In this document: in pieces, positions 1-8,390 of the stretch
How the letters are laid out: every line of letters starts with the position of its first letter
Position numbering within the stretch: position 1 is the first letter of the stretch
Origin: DATBGZ01 sp036557785
GTDB taxonomy: Bacteria; Actinomycetota; Actinomycetes; Mycobacteriales; Micromonosporaceae
Direction of reading: 5' to 3'
Assembly: GCA_036557785.1 (NCBI GenBank)
Contig: DATBGZ010000082.1
Coordinates: 62,001 to 126,000 of the forward strand
Length of the DNA stretch: 64,000 nucleotides
The notes under the pieces: generated by a model
What the model was told of the DNA's origin: nothing
Seen by the model: only the letters and a program-made list of their open reading frames with translations
Database searches by the model: none
Translations under genes and position numbers: made by a program

Positions 1-396
1 GACCGCGCGCCGGACGAAGAGCATCGTGGCGACGATGGCGCCGGGGCCGGCGAGCAGCGGTGTGCCGAGGGGAACGAGCGCGACGTTCGCCGTGGCCTGG
101 CGGTTCGGGTCATCGGCCCGGCCGGTGAGCAGCTCGAGTGCGACGAGGAGCAAGAGCAGTCCGCCGGCGGCCTGCAGCGCGGGCAGGTCGATGCCGAGGT
201 AGGCCAGGATCTGCTGGCCCGCCACGGCGAAGACCACGATGACGCCGGCGGCGAGCCCGACCGCCATCCAGGCGGCCCGGGTCCGTTCCCGGCGGGGCAT
301 CGACTTGGTCAGCGCCAGGAAGATCGGGAGCATCCCGGCAGGGTCGGTTATCACCAGAAGCGTCACGAAGACCTCGCCGAAGAGCCGTACGTCCAC
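1..396 (-). CDS. MarC family integral membrane protein (partial, C-terminus beyond window)
   Basis: The visible 132 residues begin at a GTG and contain the MarC (UPF0056) signature: an N-terminal membrane segment with V-I-T-D-P-A-G-M-L-P-I-F-L-A-L around residues 15-29, then hydrophobic segments at about 42-64, 75-91 and 108-128. The family comprises six-helix inner-membrane proteins of unclear transport role; the old link to multiple antibiotic resistance has been withdrawn. The gene is the last visible one of a minus-strand operon and lies 34 bases after the debranching enzyme. The GTG start was chosen because the family motif begins almost at once after it. The C-terminal part is outside the window, so completeness cannot be judged. 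Confidence 0.82.
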   Translation of the reverse strand, partial: MDVRLFGEVFVTLLVITDPAGMLPIFLALTKSMPRRERTRAAWMAVGLAAGVIVVFAVAGQQILAYLGIDLPALQAAGGLLLLLVALELLTGRADDPNRQATANVALVPLGTPLLAGPGAIVATMLFVRRAV

Positions 397-430
397 GGCG
401 TCCAGTCTGGCAACCCGGTGCGAGCCGGCC

Positions 431-2515
431 TCAGCGGTACTCGGCCTGGGGTGGGCGGGTCCAGAGTCGCGAGTCGTCGGCGAACGGTCTGCCCCGGCCG
501 AACGCGTCGATGCGCCCCCAGCGCCCGGGAATGTCGAGCAGGGCCAGGTAGCCGATCTCCGGTGGCACGGCCGGGTCGGTGACCAGGAACTGGCCGCTGG
601 TGTTCAGCCCCAGCATGGTCCGCAGCAGGAGCAGCGGCGCGCCGGTGGACCAGGCCTGCGGGCTGCACGCCGTCGGGTACTCGACCGGGTACTGCGTGAA
701 CGAGCGGTCGTAACCGGCGAATGCCTCGGGCAGCCGCCCGTCGAAGTACTCGGCGGCATCGAGCATCGCCGAGGCGACCCGGGCCGCCTCCGCCTTGTAG
801 CCGTAGCGCCGCAACCCCCAGGCAATGATCGAGTTGTCGAACGGCCAGACCGCGCCGTTGTGGTACCCGATCGGGTTGTAGCGAGCCTCGCCTTCGGCGA
901 GCGTGCGGATGCCCCAGCCGGAGAACAGCCTCGGGCCCATGAGGTGGCTCACCACCGCCTTTGCCTTGTCATGCTCGACGATGCCGCTCCACAACAGGTG
1001 GCCGATGTTCGATGCCATCGAGTCCACTTTGGACCCATTGCCGTCGAGTGCGACCGCGAAGTACTCGCCGTCGGGGATCCAGAACTCCCGGTTGAAGCGG
1101 CGCTTGAGGTCCGCCGCTTGCTCGTTGAGCGCGTGCGCGTACGACTGGTCGTTCCACACGTAGCGGGCCAGGCGGGCACCCCGGAACTTCGCGTCGTACG
1201 CGTAGCCCTGAAGTTCGCAGGTCGCGCGGGGGAAGCCGGGCAGCCGGCCGTCGTGGTAGTTGATCGAGTCCCAGGAGTCCTTCCAGCACTGGTTCTCCAG
1301 GCCGGTCTGCTCATTGGACCGCTGGTATGAGACGTATCCGTTGTCCTGCTTGTCGCCGTACTCGTCGAGCCAGCGCAACGCGGCCCGGGCCTGCGGCTCG
1401 CACGCCCGCACGAGGTCGGTGTCGCCGGTCCACCGCTCGTACTCGTCGAGGAGCACGACGTAGAGCGCGGTGGCGTCGGCGGTCCCGTAGTAGGGCGAGT
1501 GCGGCTGCTCCTCGAACGCCGCCGTCTCGCCATAACGCATCTCGTGCAGGATCCGGCCCGGCTCCTCCTCGCGAAAGTCGTCGATGTGCTGGCCCTGCCA
1601 ACTGCCGAGCGCCAGCAGTGTCGTCGCCGCGAGTTCGGGCGTGAACGGGAGTGCCTGGAGGCTGGTGAAGATGGCATCGCGACCGAACATGGCCATGAAC
1701 CAGGGCAGCCCCGCCGCGGGCAGGCTCGCCCCACCCGCGATCGGCGGCGAGAACCGCAGCGCCGCGAGGTCGGTGAGGCACCGTCGGTAGGTGGACCGCA
1801 GGCCCTCGCGGTCGGTCTCCAGGTGTGGTGCATCGTCGATCCAGCGGCGCAGGCTCTCCGCCATCGGTCGGTCCTTCTCCCCGGCATGTCCGTACTTGGG
1901 ACGGGTGTGCCGCTCGCCCCAGCCGAGCAGGGCGGTCACCACATCGACGTCCGTCGACCATTCGCTGTGCGGTTGGATGTGGACGGACATGGTCAGGCCG
2001 TGCTCGTCGAAGCGGGTGGCCTCGGTCGCCGTGATGAGCGTCTCCCGGCGAAACGTGTCCCGCTCGTAGCCGATGAGCAGGTGGTCCGGCGCGACCCGGT
2101 GGTAGTACTTGCCCTTCTTACCGACGTTGTCCTTGACCTCGAACAGGTCGGCGAAGTCGGCGTCCGCCTCCAACCGCAGGACCAGGTCCACCGGCTCGTC
2201 GTCGTGGTTGAGCAGGGTCAGCTCCTCGTGGAACCCCGTGCCCACGGCGCGCCGGCGGATCACCGACAGGGTCGCGTTGACGTAGACGCTGGCGATGCCC
2301 GGCACGAGAAAGAACCGGCTCTCGAAGTACTGCAGGTCGTCCACCGACAGGGGGTTGAGGCGCTCGCCGTTGACGGTGAGCACCCAGCGCGAGAGGAACC
2401 TGGTGTCGAAGGAGAAGAGGCCCGTGGTGTCCTGTGGCGTCGCCTCGATGTCGCCGCGCTTGTCGCACACCACGAACGTATTGCCATCGAGGATGTTCAC
2501 CATGCCGGTGGTCAT
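431..2515 (-). CDS. amylo-alpha-1,6-glucosidase / glycogen debranching enzyme-like protein
   Basis: The 694-residue protein opens with the glycogen-debranching N-terminal domain (ILDGNTFVVCDKRGDIE at about residues 8-24, then F-D-T-R-F-L-S-R-W) and continues into an (alpha/alpha)6 GDE_C-type domain with W-F-M-A-M-F-G-R-D-A-I-F near the middle and N-P-I-G-Y-H-N-G-A-V-W-P-F-D-N-S in the C-terminal half. The family removes alpha-1,6 branches or acts on related glucans in the cytoplasm; the true substrate of this actinobacterial subgroup is not known to me. The ATG start overlaps the stop of the SCP2 gene as ATGA and follows an AAGGAGG ribosome binding site. It is the fifth gene of the operon. 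Confidence 0.85.
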   Translation of the reverse strand: MTTGMVNILDGNTFVVCDKRGDIEATPQDTTGLFSFDTRFLSRWVLTVNGERLNPLSVDDLQYFESRFFLVPGIASVYVNATLSVIRRRAVGTGFHEELTLLNHDDEPVDLVLRLEADADFADLFEVKDNVGKKGKYYHRVAPDHLLIGYERDTFRRETLITATEATRFDEHGLTMSVHIQPHSEWSTDVDVVTALLGWGERHTRPKYGHAGEKDRPMAESLRRWIDDAPHLETDREGLRSTYRRCLTDLAALRFSPPIAGGASLPAAGLPWFMAMFGRDAIFTSLQALPFTPELAATTLLALGSWQGQHIDDFREEEPGRILHEMRYGETAAFEEQPHSPYYGTADATALYVVLLDEYERWTGDTDLVRACEPQARAALRWLDEYGDKQDNGYVSYQRSNEQTGLENQCWKDSWDSINYHDGRLPGFPRATCELQGYAYDAKFRGARLARYVWNDQSYAHALNEQAADLKRRFNREFWIPDGEYFAVALDGNGSKVDSMASNIGHLLWSGIVEHDKAKAVVSHLMGPRLFSGWGIRTLAEGEARYNPIGYHNGAVWPFDNSIIAWGLRRYGYKAEAARVASAMLDAAEYFDGRLPEAFAGYDRSFTQYPVEYPTACSPQAWSTGAPLLLLRTMLGLNTSGQFLVTDPAVPPEIGYLALLDIPGRWGRIDAFGRGRPFADDSRLWTRPPQAEYR

Positions 2516-2943
2516 CGACCATCCTCCTTGGGGTCCGTACGGTTGGTCGTGCCGGCCGTCGGCTCGCTACTGCCGGTGGGCGCGGGTACGGTCGTGGCGC
2601 GGGTCGGGGGACCGGGCAGCAGCCGCTTGAACGCCACCAGCAGGCGTGGGTTCCCGTCGATGCGCAGCCGCCCGCGCAGGGCAGCGGTGAGGACGTTCGC
2701 CTCACCCGTGATGATCTGGTCGAACAGCGTCGGATCGGTGTGCATGGTCGCGTCCGCCGGTGCGTTGCGGCGCGTCACCGTGATCGTGCCGTGGTCGACC
2801 GTGAGGTGGAAGTGCCGGCTCCGGCCGTTCTCCTCGATGTCGATCCGGATGGTCGCGGAGACATCGTGGAGGAACGGATGGGGTACGGCCGCGAGCCGCT
2901 CGAAGAACTCCTCGCTGCGGCGCTCCGTCGTGGTACCGGTCAT
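2512..2943 (-). CDS. SCP2 sterol-binding domain protein
   Basis: This 143-residue protein is a single SCP2-like domain: alternating strands (residues about 25-60) and the characteristic end 'D-P-T-L-F-D-Q-I-I-T-G-E-A-N-V-L-T-A-A-L-R-G-R-L-R-I-D-G-N-P-R-L-L' where a hydrophobic lipid-binding tunnel closes. SCP2 domains bind lipids or act as small helper domains. A Pro/Thr-rich tail of about 35 residues follows and looks disordered. The start ATG overlaps the stop of the GMC oxidoreductase and its own stop overlaps the glucosidase start, so it is translationally coupled on both sides. Its role in a sugar-oxidation operon is unknown. Confidence 0.8.
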   Translation of the reverse strand: MTGTTTERRSEEFFERLAAVPHPFLHDVSATIRIDIEENGRSRHFHLTVDHGTITVTRRNAPADATMHTDPTLFDQIITGEANVLTAALRGRLRIDGNPRLLVAFKRLLPGPPTRATTVPAPTGSSEPTAGTTNRTDPKEDGR

Positions 2944-4577
2944 GGGATCTCCCGGACCGCGGTCGTGCTCATCGCCGTGGTCGCTCTCGCCGCGGCGCCC
3001 AGCCGGTCGAGCAGGTGGTCGCCGACGCGCAACGCGTTGGCGATCACGGTCAGGGCCGGGTCGACCGCGCCCATGCTCGGCAGGAAGCTCGCGTCCACGA
3101 CATAGAGGTTGTCCAGTTCGTGGGCCCGGCAGTCGGTGTCGAGGACCGACGAGGACGGATCCTTGCCGAACCGGCAGGTGCCCGCCTGGTAGGACACGTC
3201 GGTTGGGGCCGACCGCCCGTGCGCGATCAGCGGTATGAGATGGTCGGGGGCCATGCCCAGCTCGGGCAGGAGGCCCCGCACCAGGTCGACGAGCTGGTCG
3301 GCCGGGGTGAGGTTGCTCGGTGTGTGCCGCACCCGTACCCGGCCGCGCGCGTCGATCATGACCCGGTTCTCCGACCGGGGAAGGTCCTCAGTGGAGAGTT
3401 GGAACATGATCGCGTGGCGGGCGACATCGTGCGGGGTGTGGCCGTCCGCGAGTTGGGCCTCCACCTGGGTCTCTCCCCGCAGCGACTCCGGCGTCACGGT
3501 GCCGCCGACCTGGATCATCCCCAGTGGATGGTCGAGTTCGGTGGTACCGAAGTAGAGGTCACTGCAGGACAGCGTGTGCGGGTAGACGGTGGCGTGCGAC
3601 TCTACCGACAGCGCGAGCAGGTGGCGGCGCACCGGGTGCAGGTAGTTGCGCCCGACCTCGTCCGATCCGTTGGCCAGTCCGCCGGGGTGTCGGTCCGTGG
3701 CGGAGGCGAGCAGCAGTCGTGCCGAGTTGATGGCACCACAAGCGACCACGACCAACGCGGCGCTATAGCGCTCCAGGTGCCCCTCGTGCTCGACGACCAC
3801 CTCCGTCACCGCGGTCCCGGCCGGGTTGGTGTTCAGCCGTACGGCGTGCGCATTGGTCAGCAGCGTGACGCCCGAGTGCTCCAGCGCCGGCCGCACGCCG
3901 AGGACTTCCGCGTCGGACTTGCCGAGCACCAGGCACGGGAAACCGTCGCATGTGGAGCAGCGCACGCATGAGCTGTACGGCGAGATGCGCTCGACCCCGG
4001 CACCACGCCCGCCGGGATTCGCCTCACGCAGCAACAGGCCCAGCGGTGTATGGAAAGGGCTGAGTCCGGCATTGAGCAGATCCTGCTCGAGCCGTTGGAT
4101 GCGTGGCTCGTGGGAGACCGGCGGAAAGGGGTAGGGCGCGCTGGTCCCCGGCTCGGTGGGATCCTCGCCCCGCGCGCCGTGCACGGCGTAGAGCTGCTCG
4201 GCCTGGCTGTAGTAGGGCTCCAGTTCCTCGTACGAGACAGGCCATGCGGGCGAGATGCCGTCGTGATGGCGCACCTCGCCGAAGTCCTCGCGCCGCATGC
4301 GGTGCAGGGTCGCGCCGAAGAGCTTGGTGGCGCCGCCGACGACGTAGTGCACCCGGGGCGCGAACGAGCGCCCGTCACCGTCGGTCCACTCCTCGGCCGC
4401 GACGTACCGGCCATCGACGAGCACCCGGGCCGGGCTCCAGTTCGCCGGCTCGCGGGGCAGCCAGTCGCCACGCTCCAGCACCAGGATCCGCTTGCCGGAC
4501 GGGGCGAGCCGCCGGGCGAGAGTCCCTCCACCCGCGCCGCTGCCGATGATGATGACGTCGAACGCCCCATCACTCAT
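2940..4577 (-). CDS. GMC family FAD-dependent oxidoreductase
   Basis: A 545-residue glucose-methanol-choline oxidoreductase. The FAD-binding motif I-I-I-G-S-G-A-G-G-G-T-L-A-R-R-L lies at residues about 9-24, and the C-terminal GMC block ends with L-Y-V-V-D-A-S-F-L-P-S-M-G-A-V-D-P-A-L-T-V. A cysteine-rich stretch (C-V-R-C-S-T-C-D-G-F-P-C, mid-protein) resembles the subgroup annotated as glucose/gluconate-type dehydrogenases, and could hold a metal or disulfides. Substrate is unknown; the neighbours suggest a sugar or a sugar-derived alcohol. An upstream in-frame extension exists but overlaps zwf; the chosen ATG has GGAGGTGAG just upstream and overlaps the zwf stop as ATGA. Confidence 0.87.
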   Translation of the reverse strand: MSDGAFDVIIIGSGAGGGTLARRLAPSGKRILVLERGDWLPREPANWSPARVLVDGRYVAAEEWTDGDGRSFAPRVHYVVGGATKLFGATLHRMRREDFGEVRHHDGISPAWPVSYEELEPYYSQAEQLYAVHGARGEDPTEPGTSAPYPFPPVSHEPRIQRLEQDLLNAGLSPFHTPLGLLLREANPGGRGAGVERISPYSSCVRCSTCDGFPCLVLGKSDAEVLGVRPALEHSGVTLLTNAHAVRLNTNPAGTAVTEVVVEHEGHLERYSAALVVVACGAINSARLLLASATDRHPGGLANGSDEVGRNYLHPVRRHLLALSVESHATVYPHTLSCSDLYFGTTELDHPLGMIQVGGTVTPESLRGETQVEAQLADGHTPHDVARHAIMFQLSTEDLPRSENRVMIDARGRVRVRHTPSNLTPADQLVDLVRGLLPELGMAPDHLIPLIAHGRSAPTDVSYQAGTCRFGKDPSSSVLDTDCRAHELDNLYVVDASFLPSMGAVDPALTVIANALRVGDHLLDRLGAAARATTAMSTTAVREIP

Positions 4578-6025
4578 GGACTCACCTCCGTCGGTTCGGC
4601 CCACGGCGGTTGCCATGGGCCGTACGGGCCGAGCAGCTGGTCGGCCGCGGCCGGGCCCCAGGTGCCGGGCTCGTAGAGCTGCACGGGCGGTGGGGAGTCC
4701 AGCAGCGGTTGCATGACGCGCCACCGCTGCTCGACTCCGTCCTGGCGGCTGAACCGGGTGGTGTCGCCGCACAGTGCCGCGTGCAGGAGCACCTCGTACG
4801 GTGTCGGCGCGCTGACGCCCTCCCGGCCGAACTCCTTCTCCAGGACGAACGGCTGTGGCTCGTCGTCGTCCCCGCGCGCGGACAGGTGCAGGCGCAGCCC
4901 AGCCGACGGGTCGAGCCGCACGACGACCTGGTCCGCCAGCGGGCGCTGCTGGCCGAGGCGGGGCGAACCGAGGCGCGGCGGGCGGGTGAACAGGAACCGG
5001 ATCTCTGTCTGGAGCATCGGAAGCAGCTTGCCCGCACGGAGGTAGAACGGGACTCCGGACCAGCGCCAGTTGTCGATGTCCAATCGGAGCGCCGCGAACG
5101 TCTCGGTGGTGGAGTCGCGGGCCACCCCCTCGACATCGACGTACCCCTCGTACTGCCCCCGCACGTAGTGCGCGGGGTCGGCGGGGGCCATCGCCGCCCA
5201 CAGCGTGGCCTGCTGGTCGGCGATCAGCTCCGGGTCCCGCCCCGCGGGCGGCTCCATCGTCGCCGTCGCGAGCAGCTCGAGCAGGTGGTTTGCGTACACG
5301 TCCCGCAGCGCCCCGACCTGGTCGTAGAAGCGGCCGCGTTCGGCCACGCCGAAGTCCTCGGCGAGAGTGAGCTGCACGGACTCGATGTGGTGGCGGTTCC
5401 AGACGGGCTCCAGAAGCACGTTGGCGAAGCGAAGGTGCAGCAGCTCGTCGAAGCCGGTCTTGCCGAGATAGTGGTCGACCCGGAACAACTGCGCCTCGTC
5501 GACGTAGGCGTGCAGCTCGTCGGCGAGCGCCACCGCCGAGTCCAGGTCATGGCCGAAGGGCTTCTCCACCAGCAGCCGACCGTTGTCGGTCAGGCCCGCC
5601 TCGCGCAGGCCACGGACCGTTCGGGCGAACAGCGCCGGTGGCAGGGCCAGGTAGAAGACGGGCAGGCCGGCGCCGGAGATGGTCCGGGCGAGCTGACGGT
5701 ACGTGTCCGGCTCCGTGAGGTCGCCGGGCAGGTAGGTCAGCCGGGCCGCCAGCCGGTCGAATACCTCGACATCGATGTGCTCACCCGTAGCCTCGATCGA
5801 GTCGCCGGCGTACTTGCGCAGATCGTCGGTGCTCCAATGGTCGGACGCCACACCGACGACGGGGCAGTCGAGCAGGCCGCGGCGCTCCAACCGGTACAGC
5901 GACTGCAGCGTCATGACCCTCGCGAGATCCCCGGTGATGCCCAGGATCACGAGCACGTCCGCGGTGCCGACCGGGGCTCGCCCAGGTCCACGGACAGCGG
6001 CGGCGGATACCGTCGCCTGGGTCAT
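4574..6025 (-). CDS. zwf: glucose-6-phosphate dehydrogenase
   Basis: The 483-residue enzyme oxidises glucose-6-phosphate to 6-phosphogluconolactone with NADP+, the entry to the pentose phosphate pathway. The catalytic motif D-H-Y-L-G-K is at residues 184-189, E-K-P-F-G-H-D at 154-160, and the dinucleotide loop is V-I-L-G-I-T-G-D-L-A-R at about 26-36. That loop reads G-I-T-G-D-L rather than the usual G-A-S-G-D-L-x-x-R/K-K, so cofactor preference may differ. The ATG start has GGGAGG upstream and overlaps the previous stop. It does not sit with opcA, tal or tkt, the usual actinobacterial partners, so it may be a second, specialised zwf paralogue. Confidence 0.92.
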   Translation of the reverse strand: MTQATVSAAAVRGPGRAPVGTADVLVILGITGDLARVMTLQSLYRLERRGLLDCPVVGVASDHWSTDDLRKYAGDSIEATGEHIDVEVFDRLAARLTYLPGDLTEPDTYRQLARTISGAGLPVFYLALPPALFARTVRGLREAGLTDNGRLLVEKPFGHDLDSAVALADELHAYVDEAQLFRVDHYLGKTGFDELLHLRFANVLLEPVWNRHHIESVQLTLAEDFGVAERGRFYDQVGALRDVYANHLLELLATATMEPPAGRDPELIADQQATLWAAMAPADPAHYVRGQYEGYVDVEGVARDSTTETFAALRLDIDNWRWSGVPFYLRAGKLLPMLQTEIRFLFTRPPRLGSPRLGQQRPLADQVVVRLDPSAGLRLHLSARGDDDEPQPFVLEKEFGREGVSAPTPYEVLLHAALCGDTTRFSRQDGVEQRWRVMQPLLDSPPPVQLYEPGTWGPAAADQLLGPYGPWQPPWAEPTEVSP

Positions 6026-7029
6026 CGGCGCCTCCCTGGTCCCGCCGCATCGTCCAGAGTGGACTGATCCGTCCCGTGCTCCACGGTGGACAGATCCGAG
6101 AGCCAGACGTCCGGCGCACGTTGTGTCGCGCGTGACGGTGTTGTGGGTGGTGGTGTCGTGGGTGATTCGGATGGTTCGGCCGGCCGGACCGTGGCGTCGC
6201 CCGGGACCGCCCCGGTGGCGGGGATGTGGCCGGCGATGCGGGCCGCGACATGATCGGCCACCCGGGCCGCCAGGTGGTCCACGACAGAGTGCCCGACGCG
6301 CTTGCGGGTCCAGCCCATCGTCTGGCCGAAGCCGCGCCGCAGCAGGTGCTCGGCCTCGGCCCGGCTCAGCTCGACTGTCTCGTGGCCACGCTCGCGCGCC
6401 GCGTCCACGGCCGTCGCGATCCTGCGCTCCGACCGCATCGCCGCCCGTAAGGGCGCCCCTGTCACGGGCAGCATGGCAGCGCCCTTCAGCGCCCCGTTGG
6501 CGGCTCGCGATGCTGGGCCGAGGGCCCATCGGCCGACCTCGCGCAGACCGTTCGCGGTCTGCAGCACCAGGCCGACGCCGATGACGAACCCGTCGCCCAC
6601 GGGAACCCCCCCGCGCAGTCGCTGCGCCGCCATCGTGGCCAGTCCCAGGGCCATGCGCAGTGGGTTGGCTGGCGACGGCTCCGGCCCGGTGCCGTTCTCG
6701 GCCGGCGGGCCTGGCTCGCCCGCGGCCTGGCCACTCCGGCTATGGGCAGCGTCGATCCACTCCTCTTCACTGCGGGCGGCGTCGGTCCAGCCCGCGCTGT
6801 CGGCGTCGACGCTGGCCGGCTCGGTCTGCTCCTCGTCGGTCGGCACCTCCCACGTCTCGGGCACGACCGGCTCCCAAGAGTCGGCCTCGTCGAACTCCCA
6901 GGCGTGGGCCGGCCGGTCGGTGTCGATGTGTTCGGTCGCGGCCTGGCTCGGCTCGGCGTCGGTCCGCCCCGTCGCGGTCTCGATCCGCTCCGCTTCGATG
7001 GTGCGCCGCGGGCGCCTGGCAGGGGCCAT
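6022..7029 (-). CDS. hypothetical protein, first gene of the zwf operon
   Basis: A 335-residue protein that I do not recognise. The N-terminal third is acidic and rich in Glu/Asp/Trp, probably disordered. The middle (about residues 120-190) is Ala/Gly-rich and moderately hydrophobic, with segments such as P-V-G-D-G-F-V-I-G-V-G-L-V-L-Q-T that could associate with a membrane. An amphipathic helical stretch with V-V-D-H-L-A-A-R-V-A-D-H-V-A-A-R-I follows, then a Pro/Thr-rich tail. The ATG at 7029 has GGGGAGGAG upstream; a GTG ten codons earlier is a weaker alternative. It is coupled to zwf by ATGA overlap and may be a scaffold or membrane anchor for the operon, which is inference only. Confidence 0.6.
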   Translation of the reverse strand: MAPARRPRRTIEAERIETATGRTDAEPSQAATEHIDTDRPAHAWEFDEADSWEPVVPETWEVPTDEEQTEPASVDADSAGWTDAARSEEEWIDAAHSRSGQAAGEPGPPAENGTGPEPSPANPLRMALGLATMAAQRLRGGVPVGDGFVIGVGLVLQTANGLREVGRWALGPASRAANGALKGAAMLPVTGAPLRAAMRSERRIATAVDAARERGHETVELSRAEAEHLLRRGFGQTMGWTRKRVGHSVVDHLAARVADHVAARIAGHIPATGAVPGDATVRPAEPSESPTTPPPTTPSRATQRAPDVWLSDLSTVEHGTDQSTLDDAAGPGRRR

Positions 7030-7230
7030 CGCGACTCCTCCCCTCGGGTGACGATTCACTCGGGGAGTCCGTGGACGACGCGGCCGGCTCCCCCTGACGT
7101 GACCGTAGTGGCCTGACGACGGCTATGTCGTACATATCGGATAGGAGCGATAGCGCCGTAACAACAGATATCGAGACCGCCGGCATCGTGACCGATCGGG
7201 CGTTTTCAGACGCTTCCTGCATGTTTCCCG

Positions 7231-7244
7231 GTGATCTGTGTCAC
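7231..7244. promoter_or_regulatory. Crp-like dyad upstream of the surface protein gene
   Basis: The dyad GTGA-TCTGTG-TCAC matches the core of the Crp/GlxR consensus TGTGA-N6-TCACA at eight of ten positions. A possible -10 element TAGATT starts at 7256. The 297-base divergent gap (7030-7326) that holds it has no coding sequence that I can support and must contain the promoters for both the zwf operon and the gene at 7327. Confidence 0.35.
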
Positions 7245-7326
7245 TTCAGCCCGGCTAGATTTGTACGATCCGCCCGATGACGGGAGGGTTTTCGACGTCC
7301 CCAACCCGTCCCCGGGGGGAGGTCAC

Positions 7327-8130
7327 GTGCCTCAGTCAGACAATCACGAGGAGCCGGTGATCCGTCCGTACGGCGGCGATCCCGCCTGGCAGTCGGACGA
7401 CGATGCCGCCTGGCCATCGCACCGCGCGCCAGCGCCGGCATGGTCGGATGACTCCGACGACGACGCGACCTGGTCCGGCCATCCTGACGAGAACGCCGCC
7501 TGGTCGGCCTTTCTCGCGGACGCCGACACCGTGCCCATGTACGACGCGGAGGGCGCGGCGGATCGGTTCGACGATCGGATGATCCGCTCCCATCGCCGGC
7601 CCGAGCCGGGACGCAAGGCCGTCTTCCGGCTGCTGATCGCCGCGGTCGTCTCGGGCTCGGGTCTGGCCATCGCGATCGCCGCGTCCGCCGGAGGCAGCCC
7701 GCCGAACAGACCCGCCGGAGACCGGGTGGCGCTGCCTGAGGTGACCGCGACCACGTCCGCGCCGGCCCCGACCACCCCGCCGACCACGGCGACGACCGTC
7801 CCGACAACAGCGGGGCAGACCTCGCCGCCGGCGGTGCTCGCGCGTCAGGGGGGTGCGGCCACCGATCCTCCCGGCGCAGCCGTGGTGAAGCAGCAACCTG
7901 CGCCGGAACCCACGACCACCACCAAACCCCCGACCACGACCCCTCCGACCACGACCCCTCCGACCACGACGACGCCTCCAACCACGACGACACCCCCGGA
8001 GACGACGAGCCCGGAGCCCGATCCGCCGTCCAGCGCGGCGCCCCCGGCGTCGCTGGTGCCCTCGTCGACGGCGGTGCAGAGCAGTTCCGCTGCCGCGAGC
8101 GAGACGCCGGAACCCTCGCCGTCCTCCTGA
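7327..8130 (+). CDS. membrane-anchored Thr/Pro-rich surface protein, hypothetical
   Basis: The 267-residue product has an acidic, Trp-containing cytoplasmic part with repeated units of the form D-D-A-A-W and D-D-D-A-T-W (residues about 20-60), one membrane segment at about 99-120, and an extracytoplasmic tail of Pro/Thr/Ser. The tail holds P-P-T-T-T-T repeats encoded by a short tandem repeat at about 7910-8000, typical of a glycosylated wall-spanning stalk. No catalytic domain is visible. The GTG at 7327 follows a GGGGGGAGGT ribosome binding site; an upstream in-frame GTG at 7231 lies inside the Crp-like dyad and is less likely. A strong hairpin ends the transcript at 8161. Confidence 0.6.
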   Translation: MPQSDNHEEPVIRPYGGDPAWQSDDDAAWPSHRAPAPAWSDDSDDDATWSGHPDENAAWSAFLADADTVPMYDAEGAADRFDDRMIRSHRRPEPGRKAVFRLLIAAVVSGSGLAIAIAASAGGSPPNRPAGDRVALPEVTATTSAPAPTTPPTTATTVPTTAGQTSPPAVLARQGGAATDPPGAAVVKQQPAPEPTTTTKPPTTTPPTTTPPTTTTPPTTTTPPETTSPEPDPPSSAAPPASLVPSSTAVQSSSAAASETPEPSPSS

Positions 8131-8160
8131 TTCCGGTCCTCACCGGATACCGGTCCGCCC

Positions 8161-8184
8161 GCGCCCCGGCACCGGCCGGGGCGC
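8161..8184 (+). terminator. rho-independent-like terminator hairpin
   Basis: A perfect 9-base stem GCGCCCCGG / CCGGGGCGC with a 6-base loop lies 30 bases after the stop of the surface-protein gene. There is no U-tract, as is common in high-GC actinobacteria. Confidence 0.6.
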
Positions 8185-8247
8185 AGTGTCGCGGTCGGCC
8201 CTGGCCGTGCCCGCAAACGGGAGGCCGGCTTCTGGTGCCCCGCCTTT

Positions 8248-8289
8248 CATCGATCACTATAAACATATCTGCCTGTCAGCAGATCGATG
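8248..8289. promoter_or_regulatory. AT-rich dyad in the long intergenic region before the sugar importer
   Basis: Arms CATCGATC (8248-8255) and GATCGATG (8282-8289) are perfect inverted repeats, with an inner dyad TCTGC-N6-GCAGA at 8268-8283. The interior (ACTATAAACATATC) is notably AT-rich against a background of about 70 percent GC. It may be an upstream activator or promoter site; no specific regulator is implied. Confidence 0.35.
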
Positions 8290-8322
8290 CGCCCGGCCCG
8301 GCCGAGCGGGTGGACGGGGTTT

Positions 8323-8348
8323 GTTGCCGCCGATAACAATTCGGCAAC
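8323..8348. promoter_or_regulatory. candidate operator 1 of the xylose-type operon
   Basis: GTTGCCG-N12-CGGCAAC is a perfect 7-base inverted repeat, with a second nested dyad TTGTT-N9-AACAA at 8321-8339. The element GTTGCCG-N5-AACAAT recurs at 8391, 68 bases downstream. The duplicated site and the ROK regulator at the end of the operon make this a candidate ROK operator; the pairing is inference. Confidence 0.5.
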
Positions 8349-8364
8349 GGCGGCTTCTTCATCT

Positions 8365-8380
8365 TGTGCGGTCGGTCACA
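8365..8380. promoter_or_regulatory. Crp-like site in the xylose-type promoter region
   Basis: TGTGC-GGTCGG-TCACA matches the Crp/GlxR consensus TGTGA-N6-TCACA at nine of ten conserved positions. It lies between the two copies of the operator-like repeat and about 160 bases before the binding-protein start, as expected for carbon-source control of a sugar importer. Confidence 0.5.
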
Positions 8381-8390
8381 CGTCGAATAC

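Noticed and set aside
239..3238. Long plus-strand open frames opposite the glucosidase and SCP2 genes
   Set aside because: They have Arg/Val-rich low-information translation, no start context, and lie antisense to genes with clear family motifs; typical high-GC shadow frames.
6040..6095. Imperfect TCCA-N3-TGGAC repeats near the end of the first operon gene
   Set aside because: They lie within coding sequence and are explained by repeated L-S-T-V and S-T-L-D codons; CCAC-N-GTGG motifs also recur elsewhere without consistent position.
7910..8000. Short tandem repeat (CCGACCACGACCC-type) that might be a CRISPR-like or satellite array
   Set aside because: It encodes P-P-T-T-T repeats in frame within the surface protein and has no spacer structure.
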